Shown in pieces: positions 7,378 through 16,673 of a stretch of DNA of 64,000 nt. Below the pieces are notes generated by a model that was given only the letters and a program-made list of their open reading frames with translations, was not told the origin of the DNA and searched no databases. Numbering within the stretch: position 1 is the stretch's first letter; every line of letters starts with the position of its first letter. The stretch is from Borreliella spielmanii (GTDB lineage: Bacteria; Spirochaetota; Spirochaetia; Borreliales; Borreliaceae). Position numbers and translations under genes: made by a program. The stretch is from NCBI RefSeq assembly GCF_014201705.1, contig NZ_JACHFA010000001.1:186001-250000 (forward strand). Reading direction: 5' to 3'.

Positions 7378-9972
7378 TCACTCCTTAGTATCCTTTTTTA
7401 AATCAAAAAGTTTAAAAACATCAATTATTAATACAACCTTACCATTACCAAGTGTAGTAGCTCCAACTATACCCGCGCTTGATGAAAATTTATCCTTAAT
7501 AGGCTTTACCACAAAATCTTCTTCACCAAGAATAGAATCTACAACAATTGCGGTCTTTATGTTGTTAATATTAACAACTATTAAAAATTTCTCTATTAAT
7601 GAATCATCTCTTGTTATATTGAAAAGTTTATCAAGCCTGAGAACAGAAATGATTTCGTCTCTTAAATTATAAACTTCATGATAATTTTCAAGCAATTTTA
7701 TATCATGCTCAGTTATTCTATGAGTTTCAAGAACATTGTTTAAAGGAATAACATAAGTCTCAGACCCCGACTTTACCAAAAGGCCTTGTATAATCACTAA
7801 TGTCAATGGTAGCTTGATTTTAAAAATTGTTCCAATACCAATTTCTGATTCTACTAAAATAGTTCCATTAAGCTTTTCAATACTTTTTTTTACAACATCA
7901 AGACCAACACCTCTACCTGAAAGATCTGTCACTTGAACCGCTGTTGAAAACCCTGGAGTAAAAATCAAGTTAATAAGTTCAAAATCGGAATAAATTGCGC
8001 CTTCTTTTATTATTCCCTTTTCGATTAATTTGCGCTTAATAATCTTTGGATCTATACCAATTCCATCATCTTCAATCTCAATTGATATTACACTACCCTC
8101 ATTCTTAGCGCGCAAAATTATAGTACCCGCTTTACTCTTTCCCTTTTTAACCCTCTCTTTAACTGTTTCAAGTCCATGATCCATTGAATTTCTAACACAA
8201 TGCATCAAAGGATCTACAAGGTCATCTATAACGGATTTATCAAGCTCAGTTTCTTCTCCTTCCATTTTAAGATTTACAATCTTATTCAATTTTTTTGAAA
8301 GATCCCTAACAACTCTTGTAAACCTTGAAAATATATTAGATATTGGTAACATTCTGGTCTTTAAAACACTCTCATGTAAATCCGTAATTATTCTAGATAG
8401 CCGTCCAGAAGTCATTTTAAAGTTTTGAAGAAGTCTAAAAAAAGAATTTCTCAATTCAGATATATCATTAAGAGACTTTTCCATTTTAAAACTCATTAAA
8501 GAATTAATATGGGATTCGATCTCATCTTCTAATGTTAAACCTGCATCTTTAAAAATTATCTTTAAATCAATCAAAAAGTTTCTCTGAAAACTTTCTTGAT
8601 AATCATAAAAATAATTAAAATTATAAAATAATGTAATCATCTCTGAATTTATTTGATTATAAGATGATTTACTTATTACAGCCTCACTGACAAGATTTAA
8701 TATGTAGTCTATTTTTTTACTATCTATTCTAATTAAATTAACACTAATTGGATTGTTCTTCTTAATACTTTTATTTACTTTAGTAGGCAATTCATCGCCT
8801 TCTTTTAGACTTACATTTTTTAAAAATTCTAAATCAATATTTTCGATTTCAAAATGACTAACAACATCGGGCAAATTAATCTTTTTAGCAATACTGTCTG
8901 CACTGACATTTGATATTAGGTAATATATAACAAAATTAAAAAATTTATCTGCCAATAATTCACTAGAATCTGGAATAGACTTGAAAATTTTTCCAAGGCT
9001 TTTTAATGCCTGAAGCATTTGAAGCCCACTAATAGTAGCCATAGGGTTGTCTTTTACAAAATATAATCTAACTTTAAATAACTTTTGATTTTCAACCTCA
9101 AGCAATAAATCAGAAATCTCGTTCTCTGTAAAATCTAAACTATCATTTAAAACAGGTTTAGAATCTAAATCAACATCTTTAATCTTTTTATCTACAAACT
9201 TTTTTAATTCTTCTTCTACATTAAATTCATCAACCAAATAGCTTGCAATTAAACTTGAAGGGTCTAAACTTTTTTTCACACCCTCTATATCTGAATATAT
9301 CAGATAATAATCTACTCTTGTTAAAAATTTATCTTGGATTATTTGCTCATATTTAGGAATTGTATGTAACACAGGCCCTAAGTTTCTTAAAATATTAAAT
9401 ATTTTCAATCCACCATTGTCAACTTCAAAGTCCCTACTTGTATTAAAAATAACACTAATCCTTAAAACCTTTTGTCCAATTCCTAGTCCCTCTTTTATCT
9501 CCTCAAGATCTAACCTTGAAAGACAAAAATTGTTTTTAATTGAATTTTCTTTAAATTTCTTAATATAAGGTTGATCATCAATTGATAAAAATTGCCTTAA
9601 TTTGCTTTTAAGATCACTTATATCATTCAAATAAACCTTGCCATCAAGGCGAAGTGCAAGCATTTCCTTAATAACATCTAATGAATTTAAAAGCAAATCA
9701 ACAAGATCATTGTTTATATTTACTCTATCATCTCTAATAGCATCAAAAACATCTTCAACAATATGAGTAAAATCAGATAGCTCCATCATATCAAGAGAAG
9801 CAGAACTTCCTTTTAAAGTGTGCGCTGCTCTGAATATTTCATCAATAGTATCAGAATTATTAGGATCATCCTCTAATGACATGATATTCTCTTCAAGGGT
9901 ATCTACAAGATTTTGAGCCTCTTCAAAAAAAACTCCTAAAAGCTCTTCATTTTCCAAATCTAATATTTCCAT
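7378..9972 (-). CDS. cheA2: Chemotaxis histidine kinase CheA2 (BB0669 equivalent)
   Basis: Receptor-coupled kinase that autophosphorylates and passes phosphate to CheY3. With the start chosen here it is 864 residues. Order: P1 HPt domain with phospho-His in FRAAHTLKGS (H51), a long P2-like region with two similar parts (~120-390), a dimerisation helix pair, the HATPase domain (N box LMHCVRNSMDHG, G1 DDGIGID, G2 GRGVGLDVV) and a C-terminal CheW-like P5 domain from ~725. I chose the ATG at 9970-9972 because AGGA lies 6 to 8 bases upstream; an ATG six codons earlier (9990) has no ribosome site. Confidence 0.95.
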   Translation of the reverse strand: MEILDLENEELLGVFFEEAQNLVDTLEENIMSLEDDPNNSDTIDEIFRAAHTLKGSSASLDMMELSDFTHIVEDVFDAIRDDRVNINNDLVDLLLNSLDVIKEMLALRLDGKVYLNDISDLKSKLRQFLSIDDQPYIKKFKENSIKNNFCLSRLDLEEIKEGLGIGQKVLRISVIFNTSRDFEVDNGGLKIFNILRNLGPVLHTIPKYEQIIQDKFLTRVDYYLIYSDIEGVKKSLDPSSLIASYLVDEFNVEEELKKFVDKKIKDVDLDSKPVLNDSLDFTENEISDLLLEVENQKLFKVRLYFVKDNPMATISGLQMLQALKSLGKIFKSIPDSSELLADKFFNFVIYYLISNVSADSIAKKINLPDVVSHFEIENIDLEFLKNVSLKEGDELPTKVNKSIKKNNPISVNLIRIDSKKIDYILNLVSEAVISKSSYNQINSEMITLFYNFNYFYDYQESFQRNFLIDLKIIFKDAGLTLEDEIESHINSLMSFKMEKSLNDISELRNSFFRLLQNFKMTSGRLSRIITDLHESVLKTRMLPISNIFSRFTRVVRDLSKKLNKIVNLKMEGEETELDKSVIDDLVDPLMHCVRNSMDHGLETVKERVKKGKSKAGTIILRAKNEGSVISIEIEDDGIGIDPKIIKRKLIEKGIIKEGAIYSDFELINLIFTPGFSTAVQVTDLSGRGVGLDVVKKSIEKLNGTILVESEIGIGTIFKIKLPLTLVIIQGLLVKSGSETYVIPLNNVLETHRITEHDIKLLENYHEVYNLRDEIISVLRLDKLFNITRDDSLIEKFLIVVNINNIKTAIVVDSILGEEDFVVKPIKDKFSSSAGIVGATTLGNGKVVLIIDVFKLFDLKKDTKE

Positions 9973-10040
9973 ACCATTTCCTATTAACATTTCATAAACA
10001 AAGCTAACCCTTTAGGCCAGCTTTGTTTATTAATTCAAAC

Positions 10041-11066
10041 CTAATTATTTGAGGATGATTCTTTAGGTTTTTCATTCTCAACCTTTTCTATAAAGTTTTG
10101 GAAAGAACCTTCAGGCATAGAAATTTTTTCTCGAAGCTTTAAAACTCTTTTAAAAGTTTCATGTGCCTTTAATTTTCGAAGGGATTCAGCCCCACTAGTC
10201 TCATAAACTTTAAATACAGATTCACTATCAATATCAGAATCTATTGAAACACTCAACTTATCATAAAGAACTCTCAAATCTTTCACATAAAAGATAAAAT
10301 TTTGTTCTTTTGAACTATGTGATTTTGAAACTCTAAAAGCCTTAAATCTCATTTTACTTGAAGCAAGGGGATAATTTGGAACATCATCTTTGATTATTCT
10401 AGATGATATATTAGGAATATAGTTAGGATTTGACCAAATTAAATCGGCCCACCCCTTAAACTTTAAAGTCCCTAAAGAATAAGCATACTCCATGCCATTC
10501 ATATCTTCAAATAAAACCTCAAGATCTATTTCATAGCCTAAACTATAAACTGATACTTTAATCTCTTTCATGGTTTTAATGTTATCAATAAGGCCTTTGC
10601 CTAAAAATTGATTCCCACTTTCCCCTGAATAAAAAGGAATTTTAAACGGCGGCATAATCATAGCAGATGATTGAGAATAGCTTGGAAATAAAACTCTTAC
10701 TCCTAAAATAGTATCCCCCGCGTACCTTTTCGACTCGCTTTTAACAACAGCGGGTGCAACAACTGAATTTTTAACATAAGCTTGTAACCTTGCAGAAGGA
10801 GTAAGTAAAACACTCCAATTATTTATCCCGAGATCTACAACCATATCTTCCGGCTTAACAATACCAGAAGCACCTGAATAAACATAATCAACATAATTCG
10901 TAAGATCAAGCTTGGTTGAACTTGGATCTCTTGCAAGTTCGGCAAAATCTAAAACTAATTCTCCAGGCTCTGTCCTTTTAGAGCCCTCTGTTAACCCATC
11001 ACTCTCTTGAGCAAAAAGAGCGGTGGATAATAAAAATAATAAAATACTTTTCGCTTTCCTCTTCAT
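10041..11066 (-). CDS. flaA: Flagellar filament outer-layer protein FlaA (BB0668 equivalent)
   Basis: Sheath protein of the periplasmic flagella, 341 residues. A classic signal peptide (KRK, then a hydrophobic core ending LFA before Gln) covers residues 1-19, agreeing with Sec export to the periplasm. The mature part matches spirochaete FlaA in size. The ATG at 11064-11066 has AAGGAG nine bases upstream; a TTG three codons earlier is less likely. It heads the motility/chemotaxis operon and is followed 68 bases later by cheA2. A sigma-70-like promoter is expected in the 72 bases after the upstream gene; TTGATA overlaps that gene's stop, but no clean -10 is paired with it. Confidence 0.95.
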   Translation of the reverse strand: MKRKAKSILLFLLSTALFAQESDGLTEGSKRTEPGELVLDFAELARDPSSTKLDLTNYVDYVYSGASGIVKPEDMVVDLGINNWSVLLTPSARLQAYVKNSVVAPAVVKSESKRYAGDTILGVRVLFPSYSQSSAMIMPPFKIPFYSGESGNQFLGKGLIDNIKTMKEIKVSVYSLGYEIDLEVLFEDMNGMEYAYSLGTLKFKGWADLIWSNPNYIPNISSRIIKDDVPNYPLASSKMRFKAFRVSKSHSSKEQNFIFYVKDLRVLYDKLSVSIDSDIDSESVFKVYETSGAESLRKLKAHETFKRVLKLREKISMPEGSFQNFIEKVENEKPKESSSNN

Positions 11067-11138
11067 ATAAACCAACTCCTTATATATACCTCTTATAAAA
11101 TTTTTGTTTTTTAATTGTTATTATTAAACTTAAATTTA

Positions 11139-11690
11139 TCAACTTTGCTCCTTTAGCATACACCCTTCAACAAGAATAACAAGCTTTTTTGCCTTGCCGG
11201 GATAGTTAAAGCGTATTGTTTTTATTAAAGACATGGCAAACAGATTAACCTTAACATCAAAAGATTCATAAGATTCATTATAATCACCGTTATTAAAAGA
11301 ATCATAAAATTCCCTTGAAAGATTTATGTAATAAATTCCATTTTGCAAAAAAGAATATAAAAATCTTACATCACTTAATAAAAATCCAAAAGAAAACCCT
11401 TCATTGCTCCCTAAAAGAAAATCTTTTACTAAAAGATCTAAATTATCTTTTAAATTTTTTTCATCTCTTAAATATCTTAAATTAGCAACAAAGCCCTTGC
11501 TAGAATAAAAATAAAAAACCTTTCTTGAAAAAAGATTGTCATAATTTAAAAAAACCATACAAATAGAAAACAAAAAGCTTGCTGCCAAAGCCCCTAAAAG
11601 CAATCTAACTATATACTCTTTTTTCAAATTAAAAAATTTATAAATCACTGTATTATATTTAAAAAATATATCCGAAATATTATTTTTCAT
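11139..11690 (-). CDS. Membrane-anchored protein of unknown function (BB0667 equivalent)
   Basis: 183 residues with a single hydrophobic segment at about 25-50 (LLLGALAASFLFSICMVFL) after a short basic N-terminus, suggesting one span with the bulk of the protein in the periplasm. No known domain was recognised. The start overlaps the end of the amidase gene by 11 bases, and flaA follows after 72 bases. This position between an amidase and a flagellar sheath gene hints at an envelope or flagellum role, which is inference only. Confidence 0.7.
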   Translation of the reverse strand: MKNNISDIFFKYNTVIYKFFNLKKEYIVRLLLGALAASFLFSICMVFLNYDNLFSRKVFYFYSSKGFVANLRYLRDEKNLKDNLDLLVKDFLLGSNEGFSFGFLLSDVRFLYSFLQNGIYYINLSREFYDSFNNGDYNESYESFDVKVNLFAMSLIKTIRFNYPGKAKKLVILVEGCMLKEQS

Positions 11691-12708
11691 AAAAATTTAT
11701 AAATTCCATCAAAGATTTAAGTATTAGGATATTAAACTTGCTCATGTAATTATAATCCAAAATCAATTTAGCATCTAAAATATTGGACAAAAATCCCATT
11801 TCAATCAATACAGCAGGCATACTGCTATTTTTTATTACAAACCATTGCTCTTCTCTAATTGGCCTAATATTAGTTTCACTTAACTCATTTTTAAACACTT
11901 TATATAAAATTTCAGCCAATCTTTTCGATTCATATTTATATTTAATATCTAGTATATCATTAAGCTCGCTTAAGTATCTATTACCCTTAATATCATACCC
12001 TTTAAAATCTTTAATAACCTCTCTTTTTGAGTCCTTGGGAAGATACCAAAATTCAACCCCCCTAGCTTCATTATTTGGAGCATCATTAGCATGCATGGAT
12101 AAAAATATAACATTATTTGGAAAATTTGGCTTTATTGCATTTGCAAATTCCGACCGCTCTTTTAAAGTTAAAAAAACATCATTTATACGAGTTAACAAAA
12201 TATTTTTATTTACAAAATAATTACTTAAAATTTTAGACAAAAATATAGAATAGGTTAATGCAAAATCTTTTTCTTGAAGCACAACATCGTAACCATTTAT
12301 TTTTAAAGTCACAACCGCACCAGCATCATGTCCGCCATGTCCAGGATCAATGATTATTGAAGTAATTCTGGGTTTATTATAACTTTTAAGAGAGTTGAAA
12401 TAATTTTCAATTTGTTTTAATACCTTTTGGCTTATTAAAATTTCTCCACGAATATCAATAATTGGATCTACAAACATATAATAACCAGAAGATGTAAGCG
12501 CATATTCAAAACCTACTCTAAATTTTAAATATCCCTTATCATTTTCAATTGTAAAAACATCATTTTCAATGTTAAAATCAAACCTAAAAACATTAGCATC
12601 AAAAAAATCAAGAACATTTAAGTAATCAGAAGTCTTGGAATATAAGCTTAAATATGAAAGCAAAAATAAATCAATCAATAATATCATTTTCCCAAAGCTC
12701 GATGGCAC
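11680..12708 (-). CDS. N-acetylmuramoyl-L-alanine amidase, Amidase_3 family (BB0666 equivalent)
   Basis: Zinc amidase that cleaves peptide from glycan strands of peptidoglycan. An N-terminal hydrophobic segment (ILLIDLFLLSYLSLY) marks it as exported or anchored. The catalytic domain shows IIDPGHGGHDAGAV (first zinc His), FLSMHAND (second zinc-binding His) and AVLIEMGFLSN (catalytic Glu). There is no LysM or SPOR binding module, unlike the second amidase near 60 kb. I kept the GTG start at 12708 because AAAGGAG precedes it by nine bases; an ATG at 12687 is the alternative. It overlaps the upstream glycosyltransferase-like gene by up to 38 bases. Confidence 0.88.
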   Translation of the reverse strand: MPSSFGKMILLIDLFLLSYLSLYSKTSDYLNVLDFFDANVFRFDFNIENDVFTIENDKGYLKFRVGFEYALTSSGYYMFVDPIIDIRGEILISQKVLKQIENYFNSLKSYNKPRITSIIIDPGHGGHDAGAVVTLKINGYDVVLQEKDFALTYSIFLSKILSNYFVNKNILLTRINDVFLTLKERSEFANAIKPNFPNNVIFLSMHANDAPNNEARGVEFWYLPKDSKREVIKDFKGYDIKGNRYLSELNDILDIKYKYESKRLAEILYKVFKNELSETNIRPIREEQWFVIKNSSMPAVLIEMGFLSNILDAKLILDYNYMSKFNILILKSLMEFINFYEK

Positions 12709-13630
12709 TCTTTAAGTCTCCTTTGAATCTTAAGCTATTTTTAGTAATCTCTCCTTTTATTTCCTTAAACTCTTTTTGGAAAAGAAAAGGATTAATTTTG
12801 TATTTTAAACAAATTTTACAAAACCTCAAAAAAGAAAAAACAACGCCATTTCCAACAAAAATTGGGACATAATTTTTAAGCAAAAAAATTAAAAAACTTT
12901 TATTTTTGGTCAAATTTTCTGGTGAATTTAATGCAGTATACTGAATTCTCAACTTTCTATAAATGTAAACATGTTCTCCAAAATAAACAGCTCTTAGTCC
13001 AAAATCTATTCTTTGAAAATATTCATTTTGAATCCTTCCGTCAAAACCCCCAAGCTGTAAAAACTTCTCTTTAGAATAAAGTCCACAATAATCCATGGTA
13101 ATCAAAGTTTTTTCGTAGTCTTTCTCAGAATTTACTAAAATTACCTTAAACTTTTGCTGTTTATCTATGCTGGGAAGAAAAATTGAAGGGATTATCTCCT
13201 CTTCTTTATCGAAAAATTCACCACCAACAAGAAGAACATTTTTTTTGACTATTTCATCAAATATATTTGGAATCCAAAAAGGATTTAACAAGTACATGTC
13301 ACTTTGCAAAACAAAAACAAAATCACAGCTGGATTCTTTCATTGCCAAATTAACCTTTTCTCCAGAATTCAAATCATCAGAGAGTAAAATAAATTTTAAC
13401 TTACCATAACTTTCTGAGATAAACTGCAAAGAACTTCTATTGCTCTGTTTTTCAATTGAAATTATTTCTCTTATAAAGTCAAAATTGGATAAAAATTCAA
13501 ACAAATCTTCTCTAAAAATTTTTGTTCCTCTGCTTAATATTACAAAAGAAATTCCAAAAGAAGATTTTTGTGAATAATTATTTTTAGATTGAATAACAGT
13601 ATATGAATAACCGCTACCTTGAAGACGCAT
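12671..13630 (-). CDS. Glycosyltransferase family 2-like protein (BB0665 equivalent)
   Basis: 319 residues with the GT-A fold pattern: a first strand SFVILSRGTK, a middle segment FVFVLQSDMYLLNPFW in the position of the nucleotide-sugar/metal-binding motif (QSD rather than DxD), and later GGFDGRIQNEYFQRIDFGLRA, like the acceptor-site region of these enzymes. There is no membrane span, so it is probably cytoplasmic or peripheral. The sugar donor and acceptor are unknown; a role in envelope glycan or glycolipid synthesis would suit the adjacent amidase. Its ATG lacks a close ribosome site (GAGGA is 16 bases away). Confidence 0.7.
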   Translation of the reverse strand: MRLQGSGYSYTVIQSKNNYSQKSSFGISFVILSRGTKIFREDLFEFLSNFDFIREIISIEKQSNRSSLQFISESYGKLKFILLSDDLNSGEKVNLAMKESSCDFVFVLQSDMYLLNPFWIPNIFDEIVKKNVLLVGGEFFDKEEEIIPSIFLPSIDKQQKFKVILVNSEKDYEKTLITMDYCGLYSKEKFLQLGGFDGRIQNEYFQRIDFGLRAVYFGEHVYIYRKLRIQYTALNSPENLTKNKSFLIFLLKNYVPIFVGNGVVFSFLRFCKICLKYKINPFLFQKEFKEIKGEITKNSLRFKGDLKSAIELWENDIID

Positions 13631-13638
13631 AAATTACT

Positions 13639-13666
13639 TTTAAAATCCTCGCAATTAAATTATAAT
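13639..13666 (+). promoter_or_regulatory. Candidate promoter for the lipoprotein-like gene
   Basis: A perfect -10 TATAAT at 13661-13666 lies 16 bases after a weak -35-like TTTTAA (13639-13644). The predicted transcript start near 13673 favours translation from an ATG at 13688 or 13706 rather than further upstream. Confidence 0.4.
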
Positions 13667-13687
13667 AATCATATGTCAAATAATACA

Positions 13688-14362
13688 ATGTTAATTCCAA
13701 GAATAATGAATATTAATACATTATTCTATAGCATGATTATTATCATTTTTACACTCATTTCTTGCAACCATAAGAATATACAGTATGACAAGAGAATTAA
13801 AAAATTTTTAGATAAAAACAAAATCGAATATAAAATAGACTCGGAGAATGACTTTATAGCATTTAAAAACATAAACAATAACGAAAGAGAAGAAGTAATT
13901 ATTAGATCAAGGCTAAACTTATATAAAAATTCAAAAATAAGAGAAATATTTGGAATTGTCAAAGTATTTGATGTAAACACACAAAAAATTAAAGAAATAT
14001 CTGACTCTCTTATGAGCGACAGCTATAATAACAGAGTACTCGGATCGTGGGAAATCATTCATAATGCAGAAAAAGGGCTTAACTCTTTAGTATATATTGT
14101 AAAAGCAGAAGAATTTGCAAGCGAAACACTTTTGCTTGATGCAATTGACGAAATCGCCTCAACAATAACTATTTTCAAAAAAATAATAACAACCAGTAAC
14201 GAAAACATTGATAATAATGAAACAAATAACAATACAAATAAAACATCAAGAGAACAGCCCGCTTTAAATCAAGAAAAAATAAATTCAACAAAAGAATTTA
14301 ATAAAAATGAACTTAAAGAAGATCAAATCGAAGAAGAACTACAAGAAATTAAAGCCCAATAA
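13688..14362 (+). CDS. Putative lipoprotein of unknown function (BB0664 equivalent)
   Basis: The product has a hydrophobic leader ending FTLISC at residues ~22-27, a plausible lipobox with acylated Cys, then a mature region of ~195 residues. The middle part is alpha/beta-looking, while the last ~50 residues are Asn/Glu/Lys-rich low complexity. I do not recognise a family. The start is uncertain: ATGs at 13673, 13688 and 13706 are all in frame and none has a good ribosome site. I chose 13688 because the -10 at 13661 would leave 13673 leaderless and because it keeps an arginine before the hydrophobic core. It converges on the DUF192 gene, 8 bases away. Confidence 0.65.
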   Translation: MLIPRIMNINTLFYSMIIIIFTLISCNHKNIQYDKRIKKFLDKNKIEYKIDSENDFIAFKNINNNEREEVIIRSRLNLYKNSKIREIFGIVKVFDVNTQKIKEISDSLMSDSYNNRVLGSWEIIHNAEKGLNSLVYIVKAEEFASETLLLDAIDEIASTITIFKKIITTSNENIDNNETNNNTNKTSREQPALNQEKINSTKEFNKNELKEDQIEEELQEIKAQ

Positions 14363-14370
14363 TTTCAAAG

Positions 14371-14820
14371 TCATTCTACTGATAAAGAATTAATATCAAA
14401 GCAAAAATACACCCTATCACCTATTTTTATTTGAGATTTAGAAAATGAGCCTCTTGGAAGCTCAAGAGCATATTTTACTTTATAAAGAGAATTAACATTT
14501 GCCCTAGAGAATGGTTCTAAATCATAAATCTCTTTAATAATTCCATTTGAATCAATATAAGCTATTTCAAGGGGCAAAGGTGTATTTTCCATCCAAAAAG
14601 ATAAATTTTGTTCCTTTTTAAAAACAAAAAGCATTCCATTTCCATATTCAACTTTTTCAGTACCCATATATCCTTTTGCTCTATCAAATTCATTAGCTGC
14701 TATTTTTACAAAAAACCTAACCCCGTTTATCACAACTTCTTTATCATAAAAATGATCTGCAAAAGATAAAAAAGACATCGACAAAACTAAATATAAAAAC
14801 CGTTTTAAAATATTTTCCAA
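14371..14820 (-). CDS. Exported DUF192-family protein (BB0663 equivalent)
   Basis: 149 residues with an N-terminal signal segment (LKRFLYLVLSMSFLSFA) followed by a complete DUF192 domain. Family hallmarks are RAKGYMGTEKVEYGNGMLFVF, SFWMENTPLPLEIAYID and a C-terminal ALELPRGSF. The biochemical role of DUF192 is not established. The start is TTG, supported by AAGG seven bases upstream. It is 19 bases downstream of the preceding small exported-protein gene. Confidence 0.8.
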   Translation of the reverse strand: MENILKRFLYLVLSMSFLSFADHFYDKEVVINGVRFFVKIAANEFDRAKGYMGTEKVEYGNGMLFVFKKEQNLSFWMENTPLPLEIAYIDSNGIIKEIYDLEPFSRANVNSLYKVKYALELPRGSFSKSQIKIGDRVYFCFDINSLSVE

Positions 14821-14839
14821 TTATCAACCTTATTTAAAA

Positions 14840-15250
14840 TCATTTATTATAATTTGAAATATAAGATTTTAAAGTCATTCTTAAAATATTTTTATTTAAA
14901 ACAATAATACATTCACCAAGATCCCATAAATAATTTAAAGGTGTTACAAGTGTAGCCTCGCCAAACTTTTTCTTTACCTCAATGAAAATTGAATACTGGG
15001 ATATTAATTTTTTATCAAAAACAAAAGTGTATGAAAACATTTTATTTTTGTCAAAATTAAAAACAGCATATTTTAAATGCGTTTTAGCAATAAATTGCAA
15101 AGTCTGTTTTCTAGCATAAGGAAATTCAACTTCTTCAACATCATAATAAAAAATAGTACTCTTGAGAATATTCTCTTTAACAGACTCCATGCTAGAACCC
15201 ATAACAAAAGATGTAAAAATAGAAAATAAATAAAAAACTGTAACACCCAT
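14840..15250 (-). CDS. Small exported protein of unknown function (BB0662 equivalent)
   Basis: 136 residues with a hydrophobic N-terminus (VTVFYLFSIFTSFVMGSS) that reads as a signal peptide or anchor, and a small mixed alpha/beta remainder with no family I can name. The ATG has AAAGG upstream and lies just inside the end of the zinc-ribbon gene (11-base overlap), so the two are probably translated together. It continues into the DUF192 gene. Confidence 0.65.
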   Translation of the reverse strand: MGVTVFYLFSIFTSFVMGSSMESVKENILKSTIFYYDVEEVEFPYARKQTLQFIAKTHLKYAVFNFDKNKMFSYTFVFDKKLISQYSIFIEVKKKFGEATLVTPLNYLWDLGECIIVLNKNILRMTLKSYISNYNK

Positions 15251-15259
15251 ACAAAGCCT

Positions 15260-15616
15260 TTAGCCATAAACAATATAAAGAAAAAGTATAACAAATAAAA
15301 AACTTGAGAATAAATATAGTAAAACATTAACATTAATCCCAAAATGGAAAAGTCTTATAAAGACTTTAGAAACTACTCCATCACCCACCATTCTTACTCT
15401 TTCTTTTCTTTTAAAGGGTTTTTCTTTAAGCTCTTGAAAAGGACTATAATGACAATTAGGGCAACCCTCTCCAAAAGCAGAAACTGGACCTACATGCCGA
15501 CAATTTGGACATTCGATATCACCAAGCTTAGCAGCACAATTGGGGCAAATAGTCCTATTAAGTCCAACTTTTTCACCGCATTGCTCGCAAAAAACTTCAA
15601 AATTTACCTTTGCCAA
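15260..15616 (-). CDS. Double zinc-ribbon protein with C-terminal membrane span (BB0661 equivalent)
   Basis: Residues ~8-60 hold four CxxC-type knuckles (CEQCG, CPNCA, CPNCR, CPNCH), forming two probable zinc ribbons. The C-terminal ~22 residues are strongly hydrophobic, giving a cytoplasmic zinc module tethered to the inner membrane. The role is unknown; such modules often bind protein or nucleic acid. I chose the TTG at 15614-15616 because GAGGA lies eight bases upstream; an in-frame TTG five codons earlier (15631) has no ribosome site. It is divergent from era and leads the minus-strand run of envelope genes. Confidence 0.7.
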   Translation of the reverse strand: MAKVNFEVFCEQCGEKVGLNRTICPNCAAKLGDIECPNCRHVGPVSAFGEGCPNCHYSPFQELKEKPFKRKERVRMVGDGVVSKVFIRLFHFGINVNVLLYLFSSFLFVILFLYIVYG

Positions 15617-15728
15617 ACTAAAATTCCTCAAATTTAAATTTTATTTAAAAATAAAGTATATAAAATACTATATAATTAATTATAATAAAAAAATGAATGA
15701 ATATCACATATTTAAGGAATGCTAAAAC

Positions 15729-16601
15729 ATGAAATCGGGATTTGCAGCAATACTTGGCAGACCATCAACTGGAAAATCTACTCTTTTAAATTCAATATGC
15801 GGACATAAAATATCAATCATATCCCCTATTCCACAAACAACTAGAAATAAAATAAAAGGAATCTTTACAGATGACCGAGGACAAATTATTTTCATAGACA
15901 CACCAGGATTTCATCTAAGTAAAAAAAAGTTTAATATTGCAATGATGAACAACATACGCTCTTCAATAGGAGAAGTTGAACTTATTTTATACATGATCGA
16001 CATCCAAGACAAACCTGGAGAGGAAGAAAATAAAATGCTAGAAATAATTAAAAACTCTAAAGTTAAATTTTTAGTATTAATTAATAAAGTTGATCTTAAA
16101 AATACAAAAATAAAAGAAATAACACAATTTCTAAAAGCAAAAGAAATAGAAGATAGTAATATAATTAAGATATCTGCTGAAAAAAAAATTAACACGGAAG
16201 AATTAAAAAATAAAATTTATGAAAATTTTTCAGAAGGCCCACTTTATTATCCACAAGAATACTACACAGATCAAAAAATAAATTTTAGAATTAGCGAAAT
16301 AATAAGAGAAAAGGCTATTGAAAACTTAAAAGAAGAACTTCCTTATTCTTTGTATGTGGATATTGATACCCTAGAAAATAAAAAAAAGGGTCTTTTTGTT
16401 AGGGCAAATATTTTTGTAGCCAATGAAAGTCAAAAAGGAATCGTTGTAGGAAAAAACGGGAAAGAAATAAAATCGATAGGAGAAAAGGCAAGAAAAACAA
16501 TTGCAAAAATTTTTGAAACGAAATGCAACCTATTTCTCCAAGTAAAACTAAAAAAAAATTGGAATAAAGAAGACAAACTAATAAAAAGACTCATAAATTA
16601 A
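15729..16601 (+). CDS. era: GTPase Era, 30S ribosome assembly (BB0660 equivalent)
   Basis: Essential GTPase that binds the 3' end of 16S rRNA during small-subunit maturation. G1 is GRPSTGKS (residues 10-17), where most Era proteins have GRPNVGKS; G3 is DTPGF and G4 is NKVD. A C-terminal KH domain carries the GKNG loop ([10 protein letters not shown]). Length 290 is normal. The ATG has AAGGA ten bases upstream. TATAAT boxes at 15671 and 15681 lie in the divergent region shared with the zinc-ribbon gene. Confidence 0.96.
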   Translation: MKSGFAAILGRPSTGKSTLLNSICGHKISIISPIPQTTRNKIKGIFTDDRGQIIFIDTPGFHLSKKKFNIAMMNNIRSSIGEVELILYMIDIQDKPGEEENKMLEIIKNSKVKFLVLINKVDLKNTKIKEITQFLKAKEIEDSNIIKISAEKKINTEELKNKIYENFSEGPLYYPQEYYTDQKINFRISEIIREKAIENLKEELPYSLYVDIDTLENKKKGLFVRANIFVANESQKGIVVGKNGKEIKSIGEKARKTIAKIFETKCNLFLQVKLKKNWNKEDKLIKRLIN

Positions 16602-16626
16602 CATATAATTGCGATTTTCTAAATTA

Positions 16627-16655
16627 TTGAAACTTGAAAAATAAAATGCTAAAAT
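16627..16655 (+). promoter_or_regulatory. Sigma-70-type promoter of lysS
   Basis: A -35 TTGAAA (16627-16632) and a -10 TAAAAT (16650-16655) are separated by 17 bases, with the predicted start about 12 bases before the GTG of lysS. Confidence 0.6.
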
Positions 16656-16673
16656 TTGGATTAGGAATAAAAT

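Noticed and set aside
15693-15725. Ten-codon leader peptide (MNEYHIFKEC) ending just before era
   Set aside because: It has no ribosome site and contains the era ribosome site itself; in AT-rich DNA such a mini-frame is expected by chance.
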